Positions 1 to 11,100 of a DNA stretch of 13,673 bases are shown here, piece after piece; position 1 is the first letter of the stretch; every line of letters starts with the position of its first letter. A program made the translations under genes and the position numbers. The DNA is taken from the NCBI GenBank assembly GCA_003489345.1, contig DNIT01000195.1, positions 18,746 through 32,418 on the forward strand, written 5' to 3'. The notes under the pieces were generated by a model. It was given only the letters and a program-made list of their open reading frames with translations. It did not search any database and was not told the origin of the DNA. The DNA comes from Pelotomaculum sp. (GTDB taxonomy: Bacteria; Bacillota; Desulfotomaculia; Desulfotomaculales; Pelotomaculaceae).

Positions 1-2
1 AC

Positions 3-395
3 GCAAACAATCAGGTAATTTGCTACTCCAACCAGGAATATTTGAGCATGGTATCTGCCCTGGAGAGGCGTGGCATTAAGTTCAAATCTGAAGAGCTATC
101 ATTTCCTCAGGAATTCAAAGACAAAGTAAATGGACTGAAATATACCAGCCGCTCTGAGGCCATCAGCCACCTGCAAGGCGAAATAGATGTTCCTGAGCAG
201 GAAGTAGTTGCATTTTTGCGCAAGGAGAAAGACTTACTAGAAAGTAAATTGAATGCCGTAATATCAGAAAAGGATGATCTTAAATCAAGGTTAGACAAAA
301 TTGAAAGCGACAAATCGATTTTGCAGGATCGATTAGGAGCACTTGAGCAGGATTTTGCCTTGCAGAAATCATTAATTAGCAAAGGGGGTTTATAA
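3..395 (+). CDS. Phage protein of unknown function with C-terminal coiled coil (5' end outside window)
   Basis: The reading frame is open to the left edge. The residues before the first possible starts (TTG at 42, ATG at 48) read as ordinary protein, ending NQVICYSNQEYL, so the true start probably lies outside the window. A start at ATG 48 with a weak AGGA at 34-37 is the alternative. The visible part, about 130 residues, has a mixed N-terminal segment and then, over roughly its last 65 residues, a charged heptad-like helix rich in Lys, Glu, Asp and Leu, typical of a coiled coil. No enzyme motif, signal peptide or membrane segment is visible. The stop is one base before the next start, so it is surely co-transcribed with the following genes. 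I do not recognise the family. Position suggests a small virion-associated or assembly protein, but that is inference only. Confidence 0.75.
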   Translation, partial: ANNQVICYSNQEYLSMVSALERRGIKFKSEELSFPQEFKDKVNGLKYTSRSEAISHLQGEIDVPEQEVVAFLRKEKDLLESKLNAVISEKDDLKSRLDKIESDKSILQDRLGALEQDFALQKSLISKGGL

Positions 396-396
396 A

Positions 397-1491
397 TTGG
401 CCTATTGGACTACATTCAAAGACCCTGTTACGGGCGATCTTATGTCTGCCGAAATTAAGGATGGACTTGGCTATGTTGGCGGCAAGCGGATAACTGACTA
501 TTACTCTGACTTAGGATATAAGCCGGTATGGAGCCCTTCTAACAGCCCTGTAGAAGGCGGTGCTTACGGGACATATTCGTTTGTAAAGTCGGGAGGGGGA
601 AGTTCTGGTTCCAGTTCAGGTTCAAAATCCAATAATAAGTCATCCAGTAAAGCAGAGAAACAGTATTATGTGCCCGGACAACAATCCTTAGAAGATGCTA
701 TTGCCAGATTGGACTACACCCCGCGGAGCATGGGCGATATGCAGAAGGAGGCTGCCAATCTCGCCAACTTACAGATTGACCCACAGTTAGCTGCATTGAA
801 AGCGGCCATTAACAAGGCTGTCTCCGATGCAGGCATTCAAAAAACCAGCGTTGAAGCCAATTATGCCAATGTTCAGCCAACCGCCGCAAGGCTGCTTGAA
901 GAAGCCCAGGCTGCAGGCACCGAGAGCGCCATTGCCAGAGGAGGAGGCAGAGCGGGAGCGGTTGAATACGAAGTAGGAAAGATGAAACGCCCCATAAACG
1001 AGTCCGTAATGCAGGCGGAAGCCCAAAAATCCGCACAATTATCTGCAATAGACCAAGCTTTGGCAACGATTCAAGAAAAATATTCTGACCAAACTCAATC
1101 TCTGGAAGCACAGCGCGGATCACTGGAAGCGGCACAGCTGGCCGCGTTGCTGGCCGGGGACAGGGAAATGGCCTCCAATATGGCAAGCCAGAGGGTAGGG
1201 GCTGAGTATAACTTGGCATCTCTTCTTAACAGCAGAGATTTGAGCAACCAACAAAATGTGCTGGCTCAAGCTGAGATAACCGGCCAATTCCCAGGCATGC
1301 CAGAAGGAACGGTAACCTTGAGGGACTACCTAAGCAATAGTGGCTATGATGAACCCGGTTGGGATCCCGGTACGGGCAACGTAACCGTAAATGGTAAAAC
1401 CTATACTCCTGAGCAGTTAAGTAAATATGGTTACATACAGAATGGACGTTGGCAGTTACCTGAAAGCATCATTAGATCAATGCTTCAATAG
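397..1491 (+). CDS. Putative phage internal/ejection-type structural protein, 364 aa
   Basis: The start is TTG at 397, chosen because AAAGGGGG at 381-388 sits eight bases upstream. The first in-frame ATG (442) has no such site. The N-terminal 60 residues are aromatic and beta-like (MAYWTTFKDPVTG). A Ser/Gly/Asn-rich linker follows at about 65-88. Residues about 95-310 are almost wholly helical, rich in Ala, Gln and Glu, with few aromatics, and the C-terminal 40 residues contain a short beta-like element (VTVNGKTY). No catalytic motif, signal peptide or clear membrane helix is seen. Long Ala/Gln-rich amphipathic helices just before a giant virion-type gene recall the internal core or ejection proteins of podovirus-like phages, which form a conduit for DNA and cargo. 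This is an analogy of composition and position, not of sequence. A tail-fibre or scaffold role is not excluded. Confidence 0.8.
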   Translation: MAYWTTFKDPVTGDLMSAEIKDGLGYVGGKRITDYYSDLGYKPVWSPSNSPVEGGAYGTYSFVKSGGGSSGSSSGSKSNNKSSSKAEKQYYVPGQQSLEDAIARLDYTPRSMGDMQKEAANLANLQIDPQLAALKAAINKAVSDAGIQKTSVEANYANVQPTAARLLEEAQAAGTESAIARGGGRAGAVEYEVGKMKRPINESVMQAEAQKSAQLSAIDQALATIQEKYSDQTQSLEAQRGSLEAAQLAALLAGDREMASNMASQRVGAEYNLASLLNSRDLSNQQNVLAQAEITGQFPGMPEGTVTLRDYLSNSGYDEPGWDPGTGNVTVNGKTYTPEQLSKYGYIQNGRWQLPESIIRSMLQ

Positions 1492-1508
1492 CGAAAGGTG
1501 GCTTTGAA

Positions 1509-2144
1509 ATGGCCAATGCAAAGGATTTACTCCCGAATGATATACCTATAGATATTGTTCCAGACCGTTCCATAGGGGGCGCAGGATATGGGCAGGAATT
1601 AGCGGATCAGCATCCGGCCGGGACTTTTAAATATGGTTCCGGTCCTTCTACTTATTTGTCGGTTGCGCCAGGTACAAAAACCTTGGCTAGCCAGCAATTA
1701 GACGAACAAAAGCGATCCAACGCTTTTGCTGAGACATTGGCGCAAAAGGAGTTTGACTCCAATGAAAGGTATAGGTGGGCCGCGCTGGCCAAAAGCGGGT
1801 CCGGCAGCGGAAGCTCAAAAGAACCAACCGCTACTGAAATGATCAACGCCATAAGGAACGGAGCTGTCCAATATGCTCAGGGGCTGACCAAAGGAACGCC
1901 GTTTAAAGAAACGCGGGGCTTATATAAGGGGCAAACCTTTATGTCAAGCGGCGAAACCCCGGAACAGGCGGCCAAACTAACGATTCAAATGCTGCAGGGA
2001 CAATTAGGGAACCTGCCCATATCCAGTTCCAACTATAACGATATTGTAAAAACAGTTTACGAATCACTAGGGCTAAAACCCCCAACCGCCAATGATTCTT
2101 CAACAGATGATCTGGCTGAATTACTGGCTCAATTAAGAGGTTAA
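1509..2144 (+). CDS. Putative phage virion-associated protein, 211 aa
   Basis: ATG start at 1509, preceded by AAAGGTGG at about 1494-1501, 17 bases after the previous stop. The N-terminal 60 residues are Gly/Pro-rich with little predicted helix. Residues about 60-94 form a charged helix, followed by a hinge KSGSGSGSSK at 95-104 and a second helical part. A Gly/Ser hinge between two folded halves also occurs in the preceding protein, so the pair may share a design. There is no enzyme motif, membrane helix or signal peptide. The product is acidic at its C-terminus (DDLAELLAQLRG). The gene lies directly upstream of the 9.3 kb giant gene in the same transcript. I do not recognise the family. Position suggests a second internal/ejection protein or a chaperone for the giant protein. 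Confidence 0.78.
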   Translation: MANAKDLLPNDIPIDIVPDRSIGGAGYGQELADQHPAGTFKYGSGPSTYLSVAPGTKTLASQQLDEQKRSNAFAETLAQKEFDSNERYRWAALAKSGSGSGSSKEPTATEMINAIRNGAVQYAQGLTKGTPFKETRGLYKGQTFMSSGETPEQAAKLTIQMLQGQLGNLPISSSNYNDIVKTVYESLGLKPPTANDSSTDDLAELLAQLRG

Positions 2145-2166
2145 TGATTCGTTAGGAGGTCAACTC

Positions 2167-5100
2167 ATGGCGAAAAGATACATCTGGGACTTCAACGCCC
2201 CTGCCGGCAACAATCTCAAAACCTGGGACGAGTGGGAAACTGAGCAGGCAGGGAGAAGCCTGGAATTAATGAATGCCGTAAAGTCACCCGGAATAAAGAC
2301 TTACAAGCCGGGGGAATTGGATTTATACGATTCTTCCATTACTCCCGAGCATATTGATAAAAACGCCCTACTCGATGCGCTATCTACGTCCCCAAAGCCT
2401 TCGCTCGTTAAAAGGATCGAAGACTCGAAGGCATGGCGCACCATCATAGGCAACCCCGAGGAGGGATATGGCGTCGGCGACATGGCCGAGGCTGTAATGA
2501 TGGCCAATCCTTACGCAACTGGCATGGCGGCCGGTAAAGGCTTGCAAGGAGCGGGGACAGTTCTCAAGAAAGCAGGCGACCCAGCTATTGATGCCCTTAA
2601 AGCAGCCTTGTCAAAGACGCCTACGGCAGCCAAGAAGGCGGCCGGGGTGGGCACGGCTGTTACCGGATACGAGACTATCAAGGGCGCTACTGACCCTGAA
2701 TATGCTGATAGGCGAGATACCCTCCCTTCACAATTCGGGGCATCTTTGCGCGGCGGTGTAGGTGATACCGTGAAGTTGGCTGGTTCTGCAGCTGAATGGC
2801 AAGGCAAAGATAAATTGGCCGCTACGCTGAAACAAGCTGGGGCTGACATTTCCGAAGGTTTTGATTCCAAGCAAGTCCCTTTTACCTGGAAATCATGGTT
2901 TGATCCCGATTGGTATGCAAACAATGTTGCGCGCACTATCCCAACTACGGCTGCCTTGATTCCGGCCATGGTTATTGCCTATAAAGGAGGGGCCAAGGGC
3001 GCAGCCATGCGCGGATTCGGCAAATTTGGGCAGGCGGTTATCGGTTCCCTGGCTGGCGCTGCGGCTTCAAGGCCATTGGAAAGCGCCTTAGAAGCAGGCA
3101 ATACTTATGAAGATGCGATTTCCCGGGGACTGAGCGTAGAGGAAGCGGAAGCGGCGGCACAGAAGGTATATGAAGCCAATCTCAGCCTGGCTGGCCTGGA
3201 TGCCGCACAGTTGGCCTTGGCATTTGCGCCGCAAGGCAAGTTAGCCGGTATTGCTGGGAAAATCGGCAAGACCGGAGTCGCCGCTAGTAAGTTGGCTGGC
3301 GTAGCCTTAACCGAAGCAGGAGAAGAAGGCTACCAGCAGGCCGTGCAGCAATCTGCAACCGGGGCGGATCAGCGCGGGATACTGGCACAAATGCTTAATC
3401 CCAACACGGAAATGAAGGAATCTATGGCCATAGGCGGCCTATTCGGCGTTGGCATGGGTGGCGCGGGCGTGATCAATGACGTTTTTGCAAACCCCGCCGA
3501 CTTGCCGGATAGAATTCAGCAAGATGTGGCAGCCAATCTTCCCCCGGAGCTTAAAACCCAAGTAGCGCAGAACATCGAAAACTTTATGGATCAGGGCATG
3601 GATGAGGCGGCCGCCACCGAAAAGGCGCTGGACGAATTGGCTGAAACTCCGGAAGGGCAGGAGATCATTGCCTCCTCAACTCAGACTGTGGCTAACGAGA
3701 TGCTGGGCCAGGCTGCGGTGGCCACCCAGGCACCGCAGGCAGAGCAGATAGCCCAGCCACAGCAGGAAACGGCAGAAGCGCCCGCTCCAAGCATCGTTTA
3801 CGATAGGGCAACCGGCGAACCGCTGCAGGTTGTCGGTCAACCCAATCCGGAGTTCTATATTGTGCAAAATCAAGCCAGCAAGAGGCTTGTCGCATCAATC
3901 GGCGATGTTACAGTGGAGTCTCCTGCTACCATTACTCAGGAGGCCGGACAAAGTCCTGCGGAAGAAATAAATGTGCCGCCGCAGGCCGCACAGGAGCTTG
4001 TAGCAGAAGCTACTCTCCAACCCCAGCCGCAGGTAGCAATTGAGGCGCAACAGCAGAGACAGCCATCTTCTATAGTCGATGCCAAAGTAGTGGCTAAAGA
4101 AGAATCAAAAGAAGAACTTCCCGGCGAAACCCCGGATAATTCGGGAACGCTTACAACTACGATGGGTGAACTCACAGTAACCAAGACCAAACACACCCAA
4201 ACCGGCGCGGATATATGGGTGGTGAAGCCGACCAATAAATTGTCAAATAAGGATTTCGCCATGCTAAATACCCGGATGCGCAAACTGGGCGGGGCATATT
4301 CCAGATTCACTAAGGGATTTAATTTCAAAGAAGATCCGGCGGATAAATTGCAGATTATCAAAGAACCCAAAAAACAAACGCCCCAAGTTTCTTCATCTGC
4401 ATCCGCAAATGCAGATATAACTGCTCAAGCTAAATCACTTCGTGAGCAAGCTGCAAGGATGCAAAAAACTATTGACGAAAAACGTAATCCGGCCATTGCC
4501 AACCAGAATCCTACTGCAAGACGGGCAAGCATAGCCAGCAATATGGCTTTGGAAGCGGACAGATTAGAAGGCATCCAATCTAAATTAAATGCGATTGCAG
4601 ATGCCATCGAAAGTGGCAATGCGCCGGAAGTACTCCACAAAATTAAGCGCAAAACTCACATTGAGGCCTTGCGCAGAGAATTAAGAAAGGCTCAATCCAA
4701 TAGAGTAAAAGTAGAAAACATCCCATACAGCAGTATTCCCAAGATGCCGGAAAAAGATATTAAGTATGCCTGGCTGGAGGGTTATGTGCATCCTGACCAT
4801 CTTAAAACATTGCTGAGCGAAACCAAGGGGAAACCTGGTACCAAAGAAGCAGCCGAAAGAGTCCGGCATATGGTTACTCGCGAAGGAAAATTGCGCTCCC
4901 ATGCTGATCTCAAGGTCGTTGAAACATTGCTATCCAAATTGCCTGATAACAATTCTTATAAAAAATATATCAAAGATAGCATTGCCGATTTTAAGCGCAT
5001 ATTGGAAATGGGAATAACCACTGACGAACAATTGCAGGAAATATTAAAAGCATATCTAGAATTAGGTGAGTCGCAACCTAAAGAGAAAACAGGTGAATCC

Positions 5101-8100
5101 AAAATCAAAGAATTGGAACGGAATCTTATCGGAAGGAAGATTGAAGGATACTTCCCTACGCCCAAACCGGTGGTGGATCATCTTATCGAACTGGCAGAGA
5201 TAAATCCAGGCATGGATGCCTTAGAGCCCTCTGCGGGGAAAGGGAACATTGCTGATGCCCTGAAAAAAGCAGGAGCCAATGTAGACGTTGTAGAAATATA
5301 CGAACCATTGCGGCAGATTCTTGAGGCCAAGGGATACAATATCGTTGGCACCAACTTCTTAGATTATAGCGAAAAGAAGTATGACCGCATTGTAATGAAC
5401 CCGCCTTTTGAAAAAGGGCAGGATATTGACCATGTAAAGCATGCGCTTGAACTATTGAAGCCCGGCGGTAGAGTTGTTGCCATCATGTCGGAAGGACCAT
5501 TTTTCAGAGGCGACAAGAAGGCAACAACGTTTAGGGACTGGCTGGAGGAAAATGAAGGTACCAGTGAGAAACTACCTGAAAAATCTTTCACCGGGAAGGA
5601 TAGCGACCGACAGACCGGTGTTGCGGCCAGAGTGGTTGTGCTTGAAAACCCGGAAGCCTATAATGAAACAAAGGATGGCATTAAATTCCTTCGTGGAGAT
5701 GGTGACCAAACAGCAGGAGGTGAAAATACAGATGTCGATAGCGATAGAGGGCGGGATACGGATAGCCTTCACTCCGGAGAAACTGAACGAATTGTTCTCG
5801 GAGGGCAGAATGATGAGGCTGCCGAACGGAGAATATCGGATCTTACCCAAGCACTCAGAAGAATCCCAGACGAAGATTTCAGAACCGATGAACTCAGAGC
5901 AGCCGACGCAGGAGAATACGAAAAAGCCGACGTAAAAAAGGCCGTAGAACTGGCTGGAACTTATGGGGCCGAAGTTTTTCTGTTCAGATGGGAGAAGCCC
6001 GGACCAAGATATTTTAGTGCTACATTGGTTGAAAATGTCATTTATATTGATGCTGATTCCAATGAGTCATCACTAAATGCAGTAGCCCATGAACTTATAC
6101 ACTATTTAAAGCGCAACAAACCAAATATTTATAAGACAATAAGAGACGCAGCTTTTCAACATGTAACTGTTAAGAAATTTGTTGATTACAAGCAAGCATA
6201 TTCGGTGCGTGGATATGAAGAGGAAGATATTCTCGAAGAACTTGTCTGCGATATCGGCGCTCAAGTGCTCCTGAAATCCACTGGGATGGAAGGAGCCTTT
6301 TTCACTCACGAAGAATGGAACAATCTTTTTGGTTCCGAAGAGAACGCCAGCAAGGCAGAAGAAGCCATAGGCAAGGCATTAGCAGAGGGCACAGTTAAGG
6401 ACACCACCCAAAAGAGCCCCCCGGAAGGACTAAAACCAAAACTAAAACGCGAAACGGGAGCAAAGGCTCCCATTTTTTATTCCCAATTGCGCCGGATAAT
6501 TGAGCAAAAAATGCCCAATAGAACTGTCGCGGGCCATGTGCTGGCAATAATCAAGGGCGGGCAGGCCAAGCAGGAAGAGGTCAAGTGGAGCGGCATTGAG
6601 GATTGGCTGAAAGAACAAAAGGGCAGGGTTGAGAAACAGGACGTCCTGGGCTTCCTGAGCGCCAATGAGGTGCAGGTGGAGGAGATGTCGCCAGACAAAA
6701 ATAAATACGACCAATATCAGCTGCCCGGCGGGGATAACTACCGGGAACTGCTGTTTACGTTGCCGAGGAAAATAGGCGACAACGGTTATTATGTCGATGG
6801 TTATTCTTCTAGCCACTGGGACGAGGCCAACGTCCTAGCCCATGTCCGCTTCAATGACCGAACTACTCCGGACGGACAGAAGGTTCTCTTTATCGAAGAG
6901 ATTCAGTCCGATTGGCACCAGGAGGGGCGGAAGAAGGGGTATGCGTTAAGCGCCAAGGAAGAACAGGAATACAAAAATCTTACCGAAAAAATGAATTCTT
7001 TTTATGACGAAAATGTAATGGTAAAAGATGAAAGTGTTTATGATTGGTGGGATTCCAAGGAGGGAAGAGTCTATCAAGAATTGGAAAGGCGCCGAAACGA
7101 AAACATCCCCGACGCCCCCTTCAAAACCACCTGGCATGAATTTGTCCTAAAGAGGATTCTGCGACACGCTGCTGAGAATGGCTATGACCGGATCGCTTTT
7201 ACAACTGGAGAGCAACAGGCAGAACGGTATGATCTGAGCAAGCAGGTTGGATCTGTTACCTACAATGAAAAAACCGGACGCTTACGGGCATATAAGCCGC
7301 CCGAAAATGAAAAGGCCTACAATGGAGGGCTTGCCTTTGAAAAGGAAGGTATTAAGAGGGAAGAACTGGCTGATTATATAGGCAAAGATCCTGCCATGAA
7401 GCTATTGAATTCCTCTGAAAGCCAAAATGGCACAAAGGCTATATCCGGCCTCGACCTTAAAATCGGTGGCTCCGGAATGAAGGGCTTTTATGACCGGATG
7501 ATTCCTGCTTTCCTGAACAAGTACGCCAAGAAGTGGGGCAGTCGCGTAGAAACCAGCAGTCTTGACATATCGGGCGGCAAACCCACCCAATATGCCGATT
7601 TTTATGACTATAAGGACGCCAAGGAAAAGGGCAGAACGGCAACCGTCCCCTCCCTCCCTATAACCGACGCCATGCTGGAGTCCGTATTGTATCTGGGGCA
7701 GCCAATGTTTAAGCGCGAAGGCATGACGTTACAGGAATTGTCTGACGAACTGGGTCTTACCCTTAAGCCGGCCCGTGAGGCCATGTTGAAGCCTTCTTTT
7801 CATGCGGCCAATACCCTGGCAAAAATCTTTACCGGTAAGGATATTGTTCTGTTCAGAGGCAAAGGCATCCAGGGAGCAACCATAGGGAATACCATATTCC
7901 TGAACGAAAAAGTCAAAAGTCCGGTGCTTTATGTGGTCAAACATGAGATTATTCATGCTCTGGGAAATACGGACCCTGAGTCTTATGCCCAACTCCTGAA
8001 GATTGCCAAAGAACACTTTGACGGCAACCCGGCCATGTTTAAGCACTATGAAGATTATGGTTATGCCGCCGATGAGGCGTGGGACGAGTTTACTTCCGAT

Positions 8101-11100
8101 GTTGTCAGCGAGATTATGGAGTCTGATGGGTTTTGGGCGAAGGTGCGGGAGAAAGCACCGGAACTGGTCAGAACCATAATCGATATCATTGACAACATAA
8201 TTGCTCAATACAAAAAGGCCGTGAGCAAAAAGGAAAGCATGCTCAAGCACATCCAGGACATGGAAGAATTCAAGGCAAAGGTAGCCGGAGTGACGGCGGA
8301 AGCCTTGGCGAGGCGGCAGCAGGGCACGGCTAAACCGGGGGCCGGCGGGGAGGTCGCGGCAAAGACGAGCCTGAAAAGGGAGAAGGAGGCTAAATTCACC
8401 CTGCCCGACCAGGAAGTGCAAGAGCGCATTGAAAAAGCCAGGGGCGTGCCCAAAGATTCGCTTCGTGCCAACATTGTTGAGTTACTGAGCGACATTTACA
8501 AAAAGGCTCATCGGGAATTTGAACACCTGCCCAGGACCGGAGAGTTTGCCGAACTCAGAAATTCCCTTTTAAATCTTCGCAAACAGAAGGGTATTTCTGC
8601 TGACAAGACATTGCAGATTCTGGGCGATGTAACAAAACCGCTGAACGAATACGAATATGATGTGTTTAGCCACAAAGTTATCTTCGACGATCTGGCCCAC
8701 GAGTTTGAAGAAGGAAACCTGTTGCCGTTTGGGCTTACCGAAGAGAACTTTTCGGATATCAAGAAATATATTGACGATGAAGCGGCCAAATTGCCTAAGG
8801 TCCAGCAGGCAATCGAAAAACGCAAAGCAGCCTGGAAGGAGATCAAGGATGACTATATCGAGGCTCAACAGGCGGTAGGCTTCAACGTTGAAAACCGGTT
8901 GAAGAAGGAGGATTATTATCACCACCAAGTTTTGGAGTATGCCAATAAAAAGGGCATTATGGGGACAGGCAAGAAACTCCGCATAGCAACCGGCCGGGGA
9001 TTCCTGAAACAGCGCGGCGGCAGCAGTTTTGACATTAACAGCGATTACCTACAGGCTGAGTTTGAGGTAATGGCTCAGATGATGCAGGATGCCGCCATAG
9101 CCAAAACTCTCAAGGTAGTCAAGGATAACCACGATATTGTCCAGCAGTTAAAACGCGAGGCTGTCCGCTTGAACGATGAAGCCATGCTGGAAGAGTTTGC
9201 GCGGATACTGGAAATCATGAAAGATACCGAAACTACGCCCGAACAACTCTATAAGCAGACACTCAATAAGAAGCAGGCCATAGCTTTTGGCAATCTGTAT
9301 AAGATGGCCGCCAGAGGCGAATTGCCGGAAGGGTCAGACGGAAAATACCGCAAACTGATCGAGGCCATGGCCAAGGTTGACAATGCAGAGGATTTCCCGG
9401 AGAACCACCGCAAGCAGTTGTGGCAATACCTCAATTACTTGGCCGGTAACGAGAATGAGAACGAGCAAAGTCAGATCGTTGCCCGAACCATCTTCAAGGG
9501 TCGCGCCCAGAAGATGAAGGCTATCAAAAATGCCCTAGGCAAGGATTATGTTACATGGGAAGACATCGTTCCAGAAGGCTATACAGTGTGGCAGCCGCGC
9601 GAAGGACACATGTTTTACATGGCCAACAGCATACCGCAGGGCATGGCAGAACAATTGTTCTATGGCATCATGGATGAACTCAAGATAAACGCTGACATGC
9701 TCAAAAAGGAAATGGTTGTCGGGCATAAGTACCCGGAATTTGTCATCAAAAACGAAGTGGCCTTGACGCTTGAGGAATTGTACAGCAATCTTAAACAACA
9801 AAGCCCGGTGGCAAACGTATTGTACTTTACCCCGTACCGAGCATGGAAGCAATGGCAACTCATTTCTCCGCGACGCTATTTCCGTTACAATACGCGCAAT
9901 ATGACCGGCGACCTTGACGCGGTGTTGGCCGGGAATCCCAGCGCCCTCAGGCCCGGTAACTTAAAAAAAGCCTGGGGAGATTTATGGCAAACATTCTTCG
10001 TCAAGGACAGAACAATGTCCCCCGAGCTTAGAGCGTGGTTTGAGCGTGGCGGGTTTGAAACCTTGATGCAGTGTCAAGAAATCAACGACATTAACCGCAA
10101 TCGGCAGTTTAGGCATCTGATGGAAAGCCGCATGAAGTCTACGGCATGGGAAAAAGTTCAGAAATCCCCAGTAACCTTGTGGAATGCCTATTGGGATTTT
10201 GCTCGAACTACAACCGACTTCCGCGAAGCACTGCTGCGCTATGCCTGCTACCTGGACTATGCGGAGCAGATGGAGAAGGGCAACGGGAAGCCGAAGAACT
10301 TCGGGGCCAGTAACCAGGATGAGATTATGGCGCTTAGGGATCCCAATGACCGAGCAACCAAACTTGCCAATGAACTGATGGGGGCCTATGATGAGGTATC
10401 TGTGATAGGCACCTGGCTGGCAGATCACATGTTCCCCTTCTGGCGTTGGAATGAAGTGAACTTTGTGCGCTACAGCAAGTTATTCAGGAACGCCTATAGA
10501 GACGGCAAACTGATGGCTGCTATAGCTGGCAAGGCCACCGGTATTGCCATTCGCTCTCCGTACATTGCGTGGCAAATCGGCAAGTTCTTGGTTAAGGCAG
10601 CGGCTTTTACCGCCATGATATCCGCATGGAACTGGCTGTTTTTCAATGACGAGGACAAGGAGTTGCCGGAAGATATCAGGAACCGAGTGCATATCGTCTT
10701 AGGCCGCGACAAAGACGGCAAGGTATTGTACTTCTCTCGCCTAGGAGCCCTACAAGATTTTGTGGACTGGTTCGGCCTGGACACCCCAATCAGGACTGTG
10801 CAGGACTTCCTGAGCGGTCGGAAAAGCGCAAAAGAAATCGCTGTTGATTGGGCAAAGGCCGATGCCAATAAGGTCATTAACGCGCTGACGCCGATAGTCA
10901 AGACCCCGGGAGAATTATTGTTCGACAGGAAGGCATACCCCGATGCTTTTGAAATGATGCCAATCCGGGACAGGTGGCAGTACCTTGCCGACAGTTTCGG
11001 GTTGGGTAATGAATACAAGGCATTAGCAGGAAAGCCTTCCCGAGGGTACGTCAGCAGCATATCGGAGATGTTCCTGTACAAATCAGACCCTTACGAAACC

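Noticed and set aside
2983..3009. AAAGGAGG inside the giant gene followed by an in-frame ATG at 3007, as an internal start
   Set aside because: The gap is about 16 bases, too long for efficient initiation, and the bases encode an ordinary Lys-Gly-Gly stretch.
5474..5935. A 153-codon plus-strand frame overlapping the methyltransferase/linker region
   Set aside because: It lies wholly inside the giant gene in another frame, has no ribosome binding site, and its translation is Arg/Lys-rich low-information sequence; the giant frame has clear motifs across the same bases.
7729..8421. A 230-codon minus-strand frame opposite the second metallopeptidase
   Set aside because: No ribosome binding site or recognisable domain; it mirrors codon bias of the giant gene, whose HEIIH motif lies on the other strand here.
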